NCBI GenBank assembly: GCA_965153355.1
Contig: OZ231126.1
Span: 74,896,001-74,960,000 of the forward strand
Length of the DNA stretch: 64,000 bases
Reading direction: 5' to 3'
Source of the DNA: Flaccisagitta enflata
Lineage: Eukaryota > Chaetognatha > Sagittoidea > Aphragmophora
Part shown: in pieces, positions 22,762-35,519 of the stretch
Position numbering within the stretch: position 1 is the first letter of the stretch
How the letters are laid out: each line of letters starts with the position of its first letter
Position numbers and translations under genes: made by a program
The notes under the pieces: model-generated
Database searches by the model: none
Told to the model about the DNA's origin: nothing
The model's input: the letters and a program-made list of their open reading frames with translations, nothing else

Positions 22762-24440
22762 GCTTTGTGTTGTAATTCAATGACTCTTCACACAGGTAGA
22801 GGAGGGATTTAAGCAAATAACCAGACTGGACCTTAGAAAAAATGTAATACTGGTTTTTTTGGTGGTTTTGCACTATACATAGGCTGTACTGAGCTAAGAT
22901 AAAAACTTGACTGTAAAACTATTCATGCAAAGCGGTTGGTTGGGATGTTTGTAGGACATATGAAAAGAGTGAAAATTCGCCAAAATCGATCTTCCAAAAA
23001 CAAAAAAGTAGATACAAAAATAGAAAATAAACTTTGTATTTGAAGTAAAAACTTCATATCAATAGTTCTTCATCTTTTCATGTCATGTTGTCATCTTATG
23101 ATGTTGAGGTGTACTGGAATAGCTCATCAGACATATAGACAGATGAACTGACATGACAACGTATGGAGTCGCATGTGTACAAAAATACAATGGAAAATAT
23201 TTCAACAGAGCCTTTGGATGAAGTTGAAAAGCTTCTCCCAGCTCAAAAAGAAGAGCTACAATCATGTAAAACAGCCCAGTTTTTGCTTCAGTGTATGTCT
23301 ATGGTTGACATATTGAAAAGATACATAAAAGCAGAGAGGCTTGGAAACTACCCTATGCACTTGTGTGGTTTTGCAGATTTGCTCAAATACTAAGCCGCTG
23401 CTGGGCACAACAATTACACAAAATCAGGAAGCATATATCTGCAGCAAAAGCATGAGTTAGAGATGACTCATCCAGATGTTCATCACCAGTTCTCTAATGG
23501 ATTGTTTGTAGCGCGGAGGAGTGATAGGTTCTGGGCTGGGATCCCTAGCGATCAGGTGATTGAACAATGCCTGATGCGCAATCTAAAGACCAGTGGGGGA
23601 TTGACGCATGGGAGTGGCATGAGTGAGGAACAGCTCAATGTGTGGACACTTTCTATGCCCCTATGTGCCTCTGCTCATCAAGCTATACAGGAACTGACAA
23701 ACATCACCAGAAAGAGTGGAGAGCAGCATACAGAGATGGGGCCATCCAGGATAAGTCGTGATTGGAAGGATACACGCCTTGTGGCTGAATTCTTACAAGA
23801 AAGAAACCCATTTGAGTATGGAGATGTGTTCTGCAATATTGCCAATGGTGTTCATGCACACTCATCAGTCAATGTCGATAATGCTACAGCAATAGGTGAC
23901 CACATACTTGAAAAGATGGTTGGAGAGAATGTGAGTGATTTTTCTTTTAAGAAGAAAGATCAGGCTGTAACCATGGGTTCCAAAAATGGTGTAAAAGTAG
24001 ATGGAGAAATTGTGCAATTTGAGCCACATATCTTGTTTCAAAAGCTTGCTGTAGCAGTTGAAAGGACTGATAGCATTGATCCTGAAACAATTTTCAAGCG
24101 TGAATTAACCACCATTCCAAAAGCCCTTGCAGAAACACCTGAATTGCTACATGAAGCCCAAAAATCTACTCTTGCCGATGCTATATGGTCAACTGTTATT
24201 CAAAATGCAGCCTCTGTCTCAGAAGGTGTCAGGAATGTAGTAGATGGAGGTGCTCTCCTACACAGGATTCCTTGGTCACATGGCTCTACTTATGAAAGCA
24301 TTATAGAGACCTACAGCAAATATGTAGGCACCAACTATGGAGAGGCTGTGGTGGTTTTTGATGGATACAAAGAATTTACAACCAAAGATACGACTCACAA
24401 ACGCCGTCTGAAGGGAAATAGCAGCCCAAAGGCAGTAAGT

Positions 24441-25197
24441 GGTCAGCGGTACCCGTGCCCTGCATGACTGGAAAGTGATTAAGGTTGAGAGGGAGCAGGG
24501 CAGCGGCCCCGAAGGGGTCAAAGTCCTGTAGAACACAGGGGGAATCTGTCCGTCCGTCCATCCATCCGTCCTTCTGTCTGCCTTCCTTCTGTCCAGGATG
24601 CCCTGTTATTCAAATTTTCATTGAATACCATGGAGAATTGTCAAAAGGCAGTACATGGACAATGGTACCTTTGCCATTATTGTATAGTTTTTAGGTTAAG
24701 TTGAGGGAGGAGCAGGCCAGGATCTGGGTCTCTGAGGCCAGATTCTGGATCTCTGAGACCAATTTCTTGGTCTCAGAGGCAAGGATTTCAGTCTCTGAGA
24801 CCAGGATTTGGGCCTCTGAACCTAGGTCTTGGAGGTCAGAATCTGGGTCCCAAAGGTCAGGATCTGGGTCTCTAAGGCTTGGATGTATGTTTTGGGAGCC
24901 AGAATCTAAGTTGAAGGGGCCAAAATGAAAGAACTCAGGCCAGAATTCAGGTTTTCTAGCCAGATTTGGCCCATTTTACCTGGTCTTAAGCCATTTTGCC
25001 TGGATATGGCCCATTTTGGCTGGATTTGGGCCATTTTGCTTGGATTTTGGCCATACAGTTTGGATTTGGGCCCTAAAGGAGATGAAGCCCTAAGGTTGGG
25101 GGGGGACGGATGGACGTACAGACGTACGGACGGACTGACAGATTCCCCCTGTGTTCTACAGGACTTTGTCCCCTTCGGGGCCGCTGCCCAAAAAGGG
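24441..25197. mobile_element. Family D array-bearing repeat nested in the transposon gene
   Basis: Inserted between two copies of AGTAAGT (24,434-24,440 and 25,198-25,204). Removing the insert and one copy restores an open frame reading PKAVSITFSLD, so the boundaries are well supported. The left inner part and right end carry inverted copies of a GGCAGCGGCCCCGAAGGGG hairpin followed by AGTCCTGTAGAACACAGGGG. Between them is a degenerate array of TCTGAGGCCAGGATCTGGG-like units. Confidence 0.85.
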
Positions 25198-26075
25198 AGT
25201 AAGTATTACTTTCAGTTTGGACATGAGTCGTAGTGTCACAAAAGAGGCATTCCTTAGTGACCCAAAAAACAAACAGCAATTCATTGATTTTCTTGGCATA
25301 AGAATCACAAATCAAGGTTGCCGTGTTTTCCACGACCAAGCAGATGCAGACCTGTTTATTGTTCAAAGGCAATTGAGTCAGCAGAAACCATGGATACAGT
25401 ATTGATTGGAGAGAATACAGACCTAATCGTCCTCTTGTCACACCACATGCCTCCACTCAGCAAAAATATTTTATTTGCCTTAGACCGCAAGAAAAATACA
25501 AAAGGACGAGTGTGGAACATTAAAGAGGTCCAAGCAAAACTGGGCTTTTTTATGTGCAAACACATACCATTTCTGCACGCATTTCTAGGGTGCAACACAA
25601 CATCTTGTTTGTTTGGGATAGGAAAAGGGTCCATTCTCAAAAAATTTAGGGACAATAAATCCCTTCAGCAAGCAGCAACAGTTTTTGACAATTCAAATGC
25701 CACTCAGACCCAAATTGATAAAACTGGCGAAGCTGCATTTGTGTTGATGTACAATGGAAAGAAATCAGATACCTTGGATAGCCTTTGATACAAAAAGTTT
25801 TGTGAAAAGGTGGCTATAAGCTTGACACAAGTGGACCCCAAATCATTGCCTCCAACCTCTGCTGCTGCTAAATTTCTTAGTAGGCGAGTGTTTTTGCAAG
25901 TAAATCAATGGAAGGATCCCCGATGTGATTTGCTTGCAAAGGAGTGGGGATGGGTCCTCAAAGACACAGGGTTGCATCCTGTACTAACAGATATGCCACC
26001 AGCTCCTGCTGAGCTTTTAAAGATCATGAGGTGCAACTGTACCACTGATTGTGGAACTGCTAGATGCACCTGCAA

Positions 26076-26234
26076 CAAGGCCGGATACATGGCCAATACC
26101 AGTTGCGGATGGGTGGGCAGGGGTGGAAATGCGCGTTTTCACACTTTTCGACTCCAGGTCACGGACCAACGGACCAACCAACCGACCAATGGACAGACAG
26201 ACAAAGCCTCTTATAGAGTTGCGTGTTCGCAACT
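26076..26234 (+). mobile_element. Family A element, AGTTGCG subfamily, in a cysteine-cluster coding region
   Basis: CAAGGCCGGATACATGGCC start, block AGTTGCGGAT, terminal arms AGTTGCG/CGCAACT. It splits the CXC cluster of the transposon gene. Removing CAAG...ACT plus two A residues restores the frame (TGC AAA AAA CAT). Confidence 0.9.
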
Positions 26235-27032
26235 AAAAAACATGGAATGAAATGCTCAATGGCTTGCAGCATTGTCGTGGCTCCTCATGTTCAAATGCAA
26301 ATGCTTTTGTAGAAGATGAAGATTACAGCGACTGTGAAGAAGACTAGAATCAAATTAATCATGATCAATGTATTGACAAGTTTTTACAGCTTTTTGTCAT
26401 TATTCCAATAGATTAGTTTTTTACCACTCTAACATTTGATTTTTTTGTCTGAGATATGAAAGATGTAGACGAGTCAACATTTATTGTATATAGTAAGCAG
26501 TCCACGAGCTACTCCAGGACTCCTCAACATCTTAAGATGACAGTTTAACATGAAAAGATGTCTTAGCTAATTATTGATATGAAATTTATACTTTATATGC
26601 AAAGTATTTTCTATTATTGTATTTATTTCTTAGTTTTTGGAAGGTCAATTTTGGCGAATTTTCGCCTATTTTTCATGTTCTTACAAACATCCCATCCAAC
26701 CGCTTTGCAGAAATAATTTTTCAGTCAACTTTTTTTCTTAGCTCAGTACAGCCTATGTACAGTGCAAAACCACCAAAAAGCCCAGTATTACAATTTTTCT
26801 AAGGTGGTTTTTGTTAAATCCCTCCTCTAAGGAGCCGATTTTGACTGGTATTGACAGATACAGCGAGATACTTCAAGCCTCAACCTGCACTCTTCTTTTT
26901 TCAAAAATCATTGAACATTGAACAGGCAAAAGGCAAAAGGCAAAAGGCAAAAGGCTTGTTTGAATTACTAAAACCATCACTAGGCTCAATCTATTACATA
27001 CAGATTCCCTTTACTAAAGTGCGTGTCAGGGG

Positions 27033-27214
27033 TAAGGCCTTGCGGGTTTGGCCGTGAGAAGGCCGAGGCTCGGTTTTGAGGCCAAACCCAAAATTCGGTT
27101 TTACCTTCAGCCCTGACTATTTTTTCTATGATATTTTTGCTGCTTTATTGTTCTTTCAATCTTTCACTCATCAAATTTTTTTTGTATATTTTCTTACTTT
27201 ATTGATAATGTCAG

Positions 27215-27255
<41 letters not shown>

Positions 27256-27284
27256 TGTCTCTCTCTCTCTCTTTCTTTTTTTTC

Positions 27285-27373
<89 letters not shown>

Positions 27374-27755
27374 ACTTTATTGCATTTATTTCCTTGTTTT
27401 TTTTCTCATTGTGCTATTCAAACTTTTTTCCCCCCTTTTTTGCTCACCTTTTTCTCAGATTTTTTCTTGTCTCAGTGATGTCTGTATGTCTGTGTTTGTG
27501 TGTGTTTGTGTATGTCTTTTTTTTTCCTTTTTTTCTTAATTTTCTTTCTTTTTCTGTTTTTTTTCTTTCTTTCTCTCATTTTTTGTCTCTTTTTCTTCTT
27601 TCATTTTTTTTTCTCTGGCAAATAACCTGACATCTTTTTGTTACTGTATTTACTTAAAAACCCGATATAAACCCGTCATAAACCCGAGGAAAGGTTTTGA
27701 GGTATTCCGAACCGGAACCAAAACCGCGGAAAAAAACGCCATACGCAAGGCCTTA
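27033..27755. mobile_element. Non-autonomous hAT element with internal microsatellites
   Basis: 12-bp terminal inverted repeats TAAGGCCTTGCG and a perfect 8-bp target duplication GTCAGGGG (27,025-27,032 and 27,756-27,763), the hAT hallmark. The interior carries GT and then CT arrays. Homologous to the 48-kb element in inverse orientation. Confidence 0.92.
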
Positions 27756-28796
27756 GTCAGGGGATGGGCGAAATTGTTAGAAGTTGTTCGATTACCATTA
27801 AAGCAAAAGTTCTGATGGGACAATTAATTCCATGAGTATGCAAAGCTATGCTATGACGGACGGACCAACGGAAGTTCCAACCGACGTTTAGAACAACGGT
27901 TAGAGTCGCATGCACAAAACTAAAGAATTGAAAGCCCGAAAACGTGTTTCCCCTTCGGTCCCACTTTCCTCTATTACCTCTCCTTCCCCTCCAACACATG
28001 GACAATTCTAGCGGGCATAATGTAACGGCATTGTAAGGACAATACAACGACAATACGTATAAGGATTATTTTAGCGAGGATAAATGGGTTTAGGATCTGG
28101 TTCGTAGAACAGGAAGTTAATGCGGCCAATAATGAAATGTGTGAAAGCCTCATTCAAAGAAACCAGCAAGAGTGAGGTACAAATGCAACATGAAGCTCTT
28201 AAGTAGATAAATACAGTATGTTTCAACTCGACTGGAACAAAAGATGACGGCGTCATTCGAAAACGAAAAAAGATGATTAAATTCTGAAAAAAATTTCTGA
28301 AACTGTATGTTGTGGCATTTGTTCAAGCCAAGTTTCAGCCTTCCATGTCTGTCAGTTAAACCTCTATCTCAACTTGAAGTGATCCTATCATTTCATTTCC
28401 TCTAAACCAAGGCTGAGAAAAAAACGACAACTTGTTTTGCTAGTTTCTGTCTTCACATGGGCCTGATCTACAGAAAATTCATGACCAATTGAAAGCTCTG
28501 CGAAAAATCATCCAAATGCGCCGTTGCTGGTTGCTGTAGCTTTATTCATTAAGAAATGGCATTGGTTTGAAGCAAAACATTGCAGATTGAAATAAGTGCA
28601 AATTTGTTTGTTTTTCAAATGCACAAGTTTGATCGTTATATATTTCGCCATGATGCAACACAAGGTTTTCAAAGCTACTTGATATCCATGAGCAAATTAA
28701 CGGCTTCAAATTTTCTTTACAGTGGCATTGAAAACAAGTGTTCAACTCAATGCCTTTGATCTCTACAATATCACAAGTAACCAGTCGCCCAAGGGC

Positions 28797-28890
28797 ATTA
28801 TGTGGTCAGCGATACCCGTTTCCTTGCTTTGTATGTTGATGATCGTAACTGATAGCAAGCGCGGCAGCGGCCCCAAAGGACGCAGTGTAC
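28797..28890. repeat. Family D fragment
   Basis: Carries GTGGTCAGCGATACCCGT and GGCAGCGGCCCCAAAGG, the one-sided end and hairpin of family D, inside the 28.2-30.4 kb TA-flanked element. Confidence 0.55.
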
Positions 28891-29063
28891 GGGAAAAAGA
28901 AATTTCATGCGTCAATACAATTTTTTAACATATTTTTTACATTCCTTTTTTTAATATCTTTTTATTAAGAAAACATTTTTTAAGTGTTGAACAATAAATT
29001 TTTGCATAGATAATCTCTGACATACAGATTTGATGTACATAATGTATTGGAATAAGGTAGAAA

Positions 29064-29208
29064 CAAGGCCGTATACACGAGCCGAAGTCGCGTGCGGGTG
29101 GGCAGGAGCGGCAAAAAAAGCTAAGTGTGACCGCTAAGTGTGACCAACGGACGGACAGACCGACCGACAGACGGACAGAGTGGGTCATAGAGTCGCGTGC
29201 ACGCGACT
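29064..29208 (+). mobile_element. Family A hairpin element
   Basis: CAAGGCCGTATACACG start, block AGTCGCGTGC, perfect terminal hairpin AGTCGCGTGCACGCGACT followed by A residues. Nested in the 28.2-30.4 kb TA-flanked element. Confidence 0.88.
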
Positions 29209-30763
29209 AAAAAAAAGATTGTTTTATAGAAAATCATACTTTGTCATCTCACTTCTGTAGGGTGAAATTATATCATAGAATAGAATTAAAGAAATTTGCA
29301 TTTCCAAAAACATAGCCTCTTGTTAAAAACATACTATCTTGGAAAAAATAAAAGTCCAGGACGTTTTGTCATATTTCAGCTTTGATATACATGATTTGAT
29401 ATAAAAATTGGTGACCAAAATGAAGCTAATAAACAGGACTAGCAAATGGCCCTTAGCTGAGACTTATAGCTTTATGCGCTTAGATCTCATATCAAAATAA
29501 GTGAAAATGTTGAGTTCAGGAAGTGGACAGAAAACATGAGTAAAATAGAAAGACATGATGTTTTGTACGGTGTTGCTTTGATATGCAAAATTTGAATAGA
29601 AAATCGGTGACCATTTTGAGGCTGTTGATCACGGCTATCTATTGCCGCCAAGCAGAGACTCATAGCTCTTTTTGTTTGGATTCTACATCAAAAAGAATGG
29701 GAATGTTGATTTTCAGAAATTGTAAACAATTGTGTGCAGGCATTATGCTTTAAGATGGCTTGATACTCTTTATCAAGGCATACCCTTACCGGTCCAAGTG
29801 GTATCTAAACTCCAAAAGGGTTATTTTAAATACTGGGCTTACAATAATAGTCATTATTTGATCCAATTTGAAATAAAATCATTCTTTTATCCAGCTTGGA
29901 CTTTTATTTTTTCCAACATAGTATGAGAAAAAGGCCATGTTCTTTGAAATGCAAAATTGTCTTTACTCAGGCTGTGATATAATTTCACTTTACAACATTT
30001 TGAAATTTTGTTCACCATTTTTCTAAAGCATTAAAAAATTCAATCTTTATTACTGATTGTTATGAAACTTTAGTCAGTATTCTGGGTTTAAAAACATTGT
30101 TAAAACACCTTATACCTTTTATCAAAAATACTTAACTGATATCACAATAATATTTTTAGATTATAAATCTATATTACAAGCAAAAAGTAAAATGAAACCA
30201 AAATTTCCTGTTCCTCTACACCATGACATACATAATTGACATGGAAGGCTGAAACTTAACGTGAACAAATGCCAAAACATACGTTTTCAGGAACTTTCTT
30301 TTTATGTTTTCGTATGACGCCGTCATCTTATGTTCCAGTCGAGATGAAACATACTGTACCTAGCCAAAGTGTTAAGGATGAAAGTAACTTAAGGGTTGTA
30401 AGGGAACTCTCTCTCAATAATGAGTATGAGTTTGAGTATCATTATTATGTTGGAGGAATGGTGAAATTTGAATCTTGCAAAAAGAGAAAGCCATAGTAAA
30501 AGGAAAAAGTGGGCCGAGTGCAAATCGGTCAAGGTCCAGGCTCAAGGCAAGAAATTGCCAAAGAATCTATGATAGTGGTCCCCCTTAAGTTACGCAATGT
30601 TTTAAGGATGCAAGGAGGATGTGGTTTCAGGTGTTGCTGAACGCTGCATTTTGGAAAATATGTCTGTATTAAAAAAAACTGGGTACGTGAAACGCACCCA
30701 AATTATGATCCATGACCAACGCGACATAAATGGGTATTGAGTGCAGAAAAAAGAGGAATGAAT

Positions 30764-31081
<318 letters not shown>

Positions 31082-31292
31082 GTAAGGAATTATTCCAACC
31101 TTTTTGGGTAGCGAGTCGGTCCAAAATGGCAGATTTCTTGTTGAACATGGGTTAATCTCCAAACGTCCGTCCATTTTTCTGTCATTTCCCCGGCGGCCTC
31201 AAATAAGCCCTCGGGCCTGATTTCGGAATGTCTTTGTCAGATAATTTGATTAAAAAAATATTCAAAAATCTGCATATATTTGCTTTAATCAG

Positions 31293-31359
31293 GATGCGGT
31301 GGATCCGGTTAGTGCAGCACCAACGTTGCCTCATTCAATGAGCATTAACGTCGCCGAAG
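31293..31359 (+). CDS. Piezo: Piezo exon 5 (short linker exon)
   Basis: Bounded by TTAATCAG and G|GTAATG. It encodes 22 codons plus one base: DAVDPVSAAPTLPHSMSINV. This is a variable, hydrophilic linker in the family, so it is supported by splice borders, frame continuity on both sides and position rather than by strong sequence identity. A GAATG-rich tract follows the donor. Confidence 0.76.
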
Positions 31360-31541
31360 GTAATGAATGAATGGATGAATGAACGAAAGAATGAGTGAAT
31401 GAAAGGATGAATTAATGTGTTTATTGAATTATGCCTCTTTTATTATCTTGGAGCATTTTGTCAAAATTTTTGAGGATTTGTTTTGAGGATTTGTTTGTGG
31501 TAGGGTGGAGGCGGGGGGGGGGTTTAAACTCCCCCTGTAGT

Positions 31542-32366
<825 letters not shown>

Positions 32367-32941
32367 CCTGTAGTAAACAATGTGTATGAGTATTTGCTCG
32401 TATTTCTTGCCTCGTCCCCACCAATATGACAATAGGTGCTTGACTTGGGGCGAGGGTTGGGGGAAGAGGGAGGAGGTAGAAATGCTCTCCTACGAGCTCT
32501 CATGCGTCTCCTAGTAATAAGCGTGAATATTCGCTCGCATTTGTTGTCTCGTATCCGTACCCAAGTCGACGCCATGTATAAAGCCTGAAGGCTTTCAGTT
32601 TCTTTGTTATCGTATTACTTTTCATCGCAAAGCGCAAAATATCGGCGATATTGGAAAATTGTTTTCCTATACGTCTCTTTTTTTTCGCACAATTTTTTCT
32701 TCCCCTTAGTAATTTTTATCCGTGACTGTTTTTTTCTGTTTTTTTTTTTACTTATCGTTTGTATTGCTGTTGTTTTTTTATTAATTGTTTGTTTATCATT
32801 GTTAGATTGCTATTTTTAGGCCCTCAACCTTTTTTTTTTCATTTTAATTTTGTTTCTTATTCTGCCCCTCTAGTAAATATCTGATTTTTTCTCTTCCCGC
32901 ATGCGCGAAAATTTGCGTACAAAAATATCTCTCCACTTTTT

Positions 32942-33222
32942 AGATGCGTCTGTCAGGAACGCATCTCTATAAGAGGGTCTCTCCGTCCGTCCGCCGTTCC
33001 GTCCGTCCGTCCGTCTGTCCGTCCGTCCGTTACGCCTGTGCAAAAACCGCGTTTCTCAGCTGTTTTTGGCCACGGTGAGATCCTATACTGAAACAAATGA
33101 TCAACCAACATGTTTTGAGAGCCTTTTCCCCTGTCTGTTCGTCCATCTGTCTCTCCATATATGTCACATGATCAATACACATAAAGACACAGTCCGGGCG
33201 CATCGTTGCCTGGTCGGGCTTG
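32942..33222 (-). mobile_element. Family E hairpin element
   Basis: In reverse starts CAAGCCCGACCAGGC and ends GACGCATCT then A residues. It shares a roughly 200-bp body (AAAAACCGCGTTTCTCAG, CACATGATCAATACAC) with the 49-kb copy. Confidence 0.85.
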
Positions 33223-33273
33223 TTTGGTTATGTCTCCTATTGCCTTTTTCTTTTTTCGTGGCCACGTCTCTAT

Positions 33274-33277
<4 letters not shown>

Positions 33278-33362
<85 letters not shown>
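33278..33362. repeat. CT microsatellite
   Basis: Pure CT, 85 bp, between family E and family A copies. Confidence 0.93.
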
Positions 33363-33368
<6 letters not shown>

Positions 33369-33589
33369 ATTATCGTATTTGGCACTGTCATACGTATCGC
33401 CTTTTGTTTACGCGTTGACCTTTTTCGCCCTCAAGCGGCAATAGAAAAAAAAAAGGCCGAATACAAGCCAGCATTGCTCGCGGACGGGTGGGCAGGAGCT
33501 GAAACCCCCGAAAAACGACTTTCAGATGGACCGATGGACCGACAGACCGACGGACGAAATTGCTCAACACAATATCAATTCCGGTTTTT

Positions 33590-33822
33590 AGTCGCTGGCT
33601 AAGCGACTCTATAAGAGGGTGTGTCCCTTGGTCGGTCTGTATGTCTGTCTGTCACGCGAAATTTCGGATGCCGCGAAATCGACCGTATTTGTGATTTCTG
33701 GGTATAACAGCCCCTGCCCACCCAAAATACAGCCCCTGCCCACTGATTGACTTCCCCTGCCCTCAGTGTACTGCCCCTGCCCTCCCGCCAGCGACTGCTT
33801 ATTGGCCGTGTAACCGGCCTTG
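33590..33822 (-). mobile_element. Family A element, AGTCGCTGGC subfamily
   Basis: Reads in reverse from CAAGGCCGGTTACACGGCC, block AGTCGCTGGC, to terminal arm GCCAGCGACT. The block and arm are perfect complements and differ from other copies together. The interior has four CCCCTGCCC-containing short repeats. A partial copy in the other orientation lies just left (about 33,455-33,580). Confidence 0.86.
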
Positions 33823-34147
33823 TTGCCTATACAAACTGTACTATCGTTTTGCCATGCAATGCATTGTCATGTTTTGCCTCGAATTGCCATGCTTTGTCAC
33901 GGTTTTCCATTGTCATGTCCAGGTCTGCCCTTTTCTGGTCTTGATTTGCCCTTTCATTTAAAGATTTACAAGTTCTTTCATAAAACTAGTTTTGGCTTTG
34001 CTCATTTGAACCACCAAATGTATAAGATATCATGTCTGTCCGTCGGTTGCTTGGTCCATCCGTCCGTCAGTCCGTGACACAAACTTTAAAATCGCGGAAA
34101 ACTGCCGATTTCGGCATCCTTTATTATGTCTGTCATTTCATATTTGT

Positions 34148-34226
34148 TCTCTCATTCATTCATTCATTCATTCATTCATTCATTCATTCATTCATTCATT
34201 CATTCATTCATTCATTCATTCATTCA
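34148..34226. repeat. CATT array
   Basis: About 19 CATT units, roughly 100 bp before Piezo exon 6. Confidence 0.93.
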
Positions 34227-34323
34227 CAATAATCATTCATATCTTGGCATGTTTTGAATATAACTTGTCCTTGATTATGAATCTTTATCCTTCTTCCCCC
34301 AACGTCCTTATTCATTTAATCAG

Positions 34324-34485
34324 GTTACGACAGCGAAACGATGCGAAACTTTGGCTTATGGGTCAAGTCTATCTGCTCCAAATATTGGATCATGGTTTGC
34401 GCCTTGATGTTGATGCTGGTGTCCAGGCTGGACACGGTCGTCTACCGCATGATCTACATGGTCCTCTTTCTATCATTTGTGCTAA
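34324..34485 (+). CDS. Piezo: Piezo exon 6
   Basis: Bounded by TTAATCAG and A|GTGAGT. It contains SICSKYWIMVCALMLMLVSR and TVVYRMIYMVLFL, matching the Piezo KYWIxVC(A/G) helix and the VVYK(I/M)xYMxLFL helix. One base is carried to the next exon. A foldback repeat starts about 65 bp after the donor. Confidence 0.94.
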
Positions 34486-34549
34486 GTGAGTGATGATGAT
34501 GATGATGACGCAGATGTTATCAAAATGAAGTTGATTAGGATGTGCGGTC

Positions 34550-34893
34550 CGCCGATTGCATCCCGGAACTTTGCTAAATCGCTCCTGTGCGCCCCCTTCA
34601 TAATGTGACACTCACTATTTTATTTCAAACAAGCCAATGCGCAGCTATCTACCTTGATGGGAACCTTTTTTAGGCTCAATGAAATTAATAAAGAAAATAA
34701 AAGGATTTTTTTAAGGGGTTTCTTAAGGGGATTTTTCCCATTGATTTGTATGTAAACTTTTAATGGACCCTAAAAAAGGTTCCCATCAAGCTAGAGAGCT
34801 GCGCATTGGCTCATTTGAAATGAAATTCTGAGTGTCATATTATGAAGGGGGCACATAAGAGCGATTCAGCAAAGTCCCGGGATGCAATCGGCG
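34550..34893. repeat. Foldback repeat just after Piezo exon 6
   Basis: Arms of about 130 bp: GCCGATTGCATCCCGG, GCCCCCTTCATAAT, AGCCAATGCGCAGCT and TTGATGGGAACCTTTTTTA are inverted around a loop of about 80 bp. Confidence 0.85.
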
Positions 34894-35460
34894 TAATGTA
34901 CAGGTGTTATCACAGTCCTTTGCCATCACCTCTTCTCGCCATGATCGCCATCACCTTTTCTAGCAATCATGTCCTTGCCATCACCTTTTCTTACCATCAC
35001 CTCCTCTTTACATGACCTTATCTTTCCATCATATCTTTCCATAAACTCTTCTTGCCATCACCTCCTCTGCTCTTACCTCGTCTCGCCATCAACAGTTTTT
35101 GCCATTATGTCCCCGACATCACCTTTTCTTAGCATCACCTCACTTTTTTTTAAGTATTTGTGCCATCCACTTTTCCACCCATTTGATTTTGCCAATTTGT
35201 CCCCGTCAGTTTTTCTCCTGAAATATTCCCGCTTTGGGACCTAGACTTTGACTGAAGTTCAACGCGCATCCTCGATGATTGTAAGGATGAATGGGCATCA
35301 TGGGCAGTAAGATGGCCCGAGAGCAAGCATGAGCGCACATTTGAGCTGTGAGCACGCAGATGAACGCACTCATGAGCGCACACGAAAGCAGTTAGCGGTC
35401 AGGCCTGCATCCTCTCTTGAAATGCGATTGATTCTATACCAACCCGTGCTCCGTTGCAGT

Positions 35461-35466
35461 AGTTGC

Positions 35467-35519
<53 letters not shown>

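Larger units (their letters stand above)
23163..26347 (+). pseudogene. Degraded transposon protein with DxD nuclease-like segment and CXC cysteine cluster
   Basis: One gene can be followed through the element. From 23,163 it reads MVDILKRYIKAERLGNYP, then after an in-frame TAA (23,391) AAAGHNNY...HPDVHHQFSNGLFVARRSD and DRFWAGIPSDQVIEQCLMRN. After the 757-bp insertion it continues in phase with SITFSLDMSRSVTKEAF, then DADLFIVQ, DTVLIGENTDLIVLLSHH and LGCNTTSCLFGIGKGS, a pattern like a FEN/PIN-type nuclease fold. The end is a CXC-type cluster (MRCNCTTDCGTARCTC), split by a family A element, then CRGSSCSNAN and an acidic tail to a TAG at 26,345-26,347. Lesions: two nonsense codons (23,391; 25,786), one-base frameshifts near 25,367 and 26,272, two insertions. 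Similar uncharacterised proteins are known from cnidarians and arthropods; function unknown. Confidence 0.8.
22797..26829 (+). mobile_element. 4.0-kb DNA transposon with ~330-bp terminal inverted repeats
   Basis: The left end (TAGAGGAGGGATTTAA at 22,797) and the reverse complement of the right end (to 26,829) stay clearly alignable for about 330 bp, including TGGTGGTTTTGCACT and the AGGCTGTACTGAGCTAAG block. A 3-bp AGG flanks both ends (22,794-22,796 and 26,830-26,832), a possible target-site duplication. Inside is one long broken gene (next entry). Two younger elements are nested in it: a family D repeat (24,441-25,197) and a family A element (26,076-26,234). It sits in a Piezo intron. The superfamily is not identified; 3-bp duplications occur in CACTA and Harbinger types, but nothing else ties it to either. 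Confidence 0.85.
28214..30356. mobile_element. 2.1-kb TA-flanked element
   Basis: CAGTATGTTTCAACTCGACT and the following ~130 bp (including ATGACGGCGTCAT and AAGTTTCAGCCTTCCATGTC) are inverted at the right end, with TA on both sides. An internal segment of about 190 bp is directly duplicated (29,350-29,530 and 29,555-29,730). It carries a family A copy and a family D fragment. No intact ORF. Confidence 0.87.
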
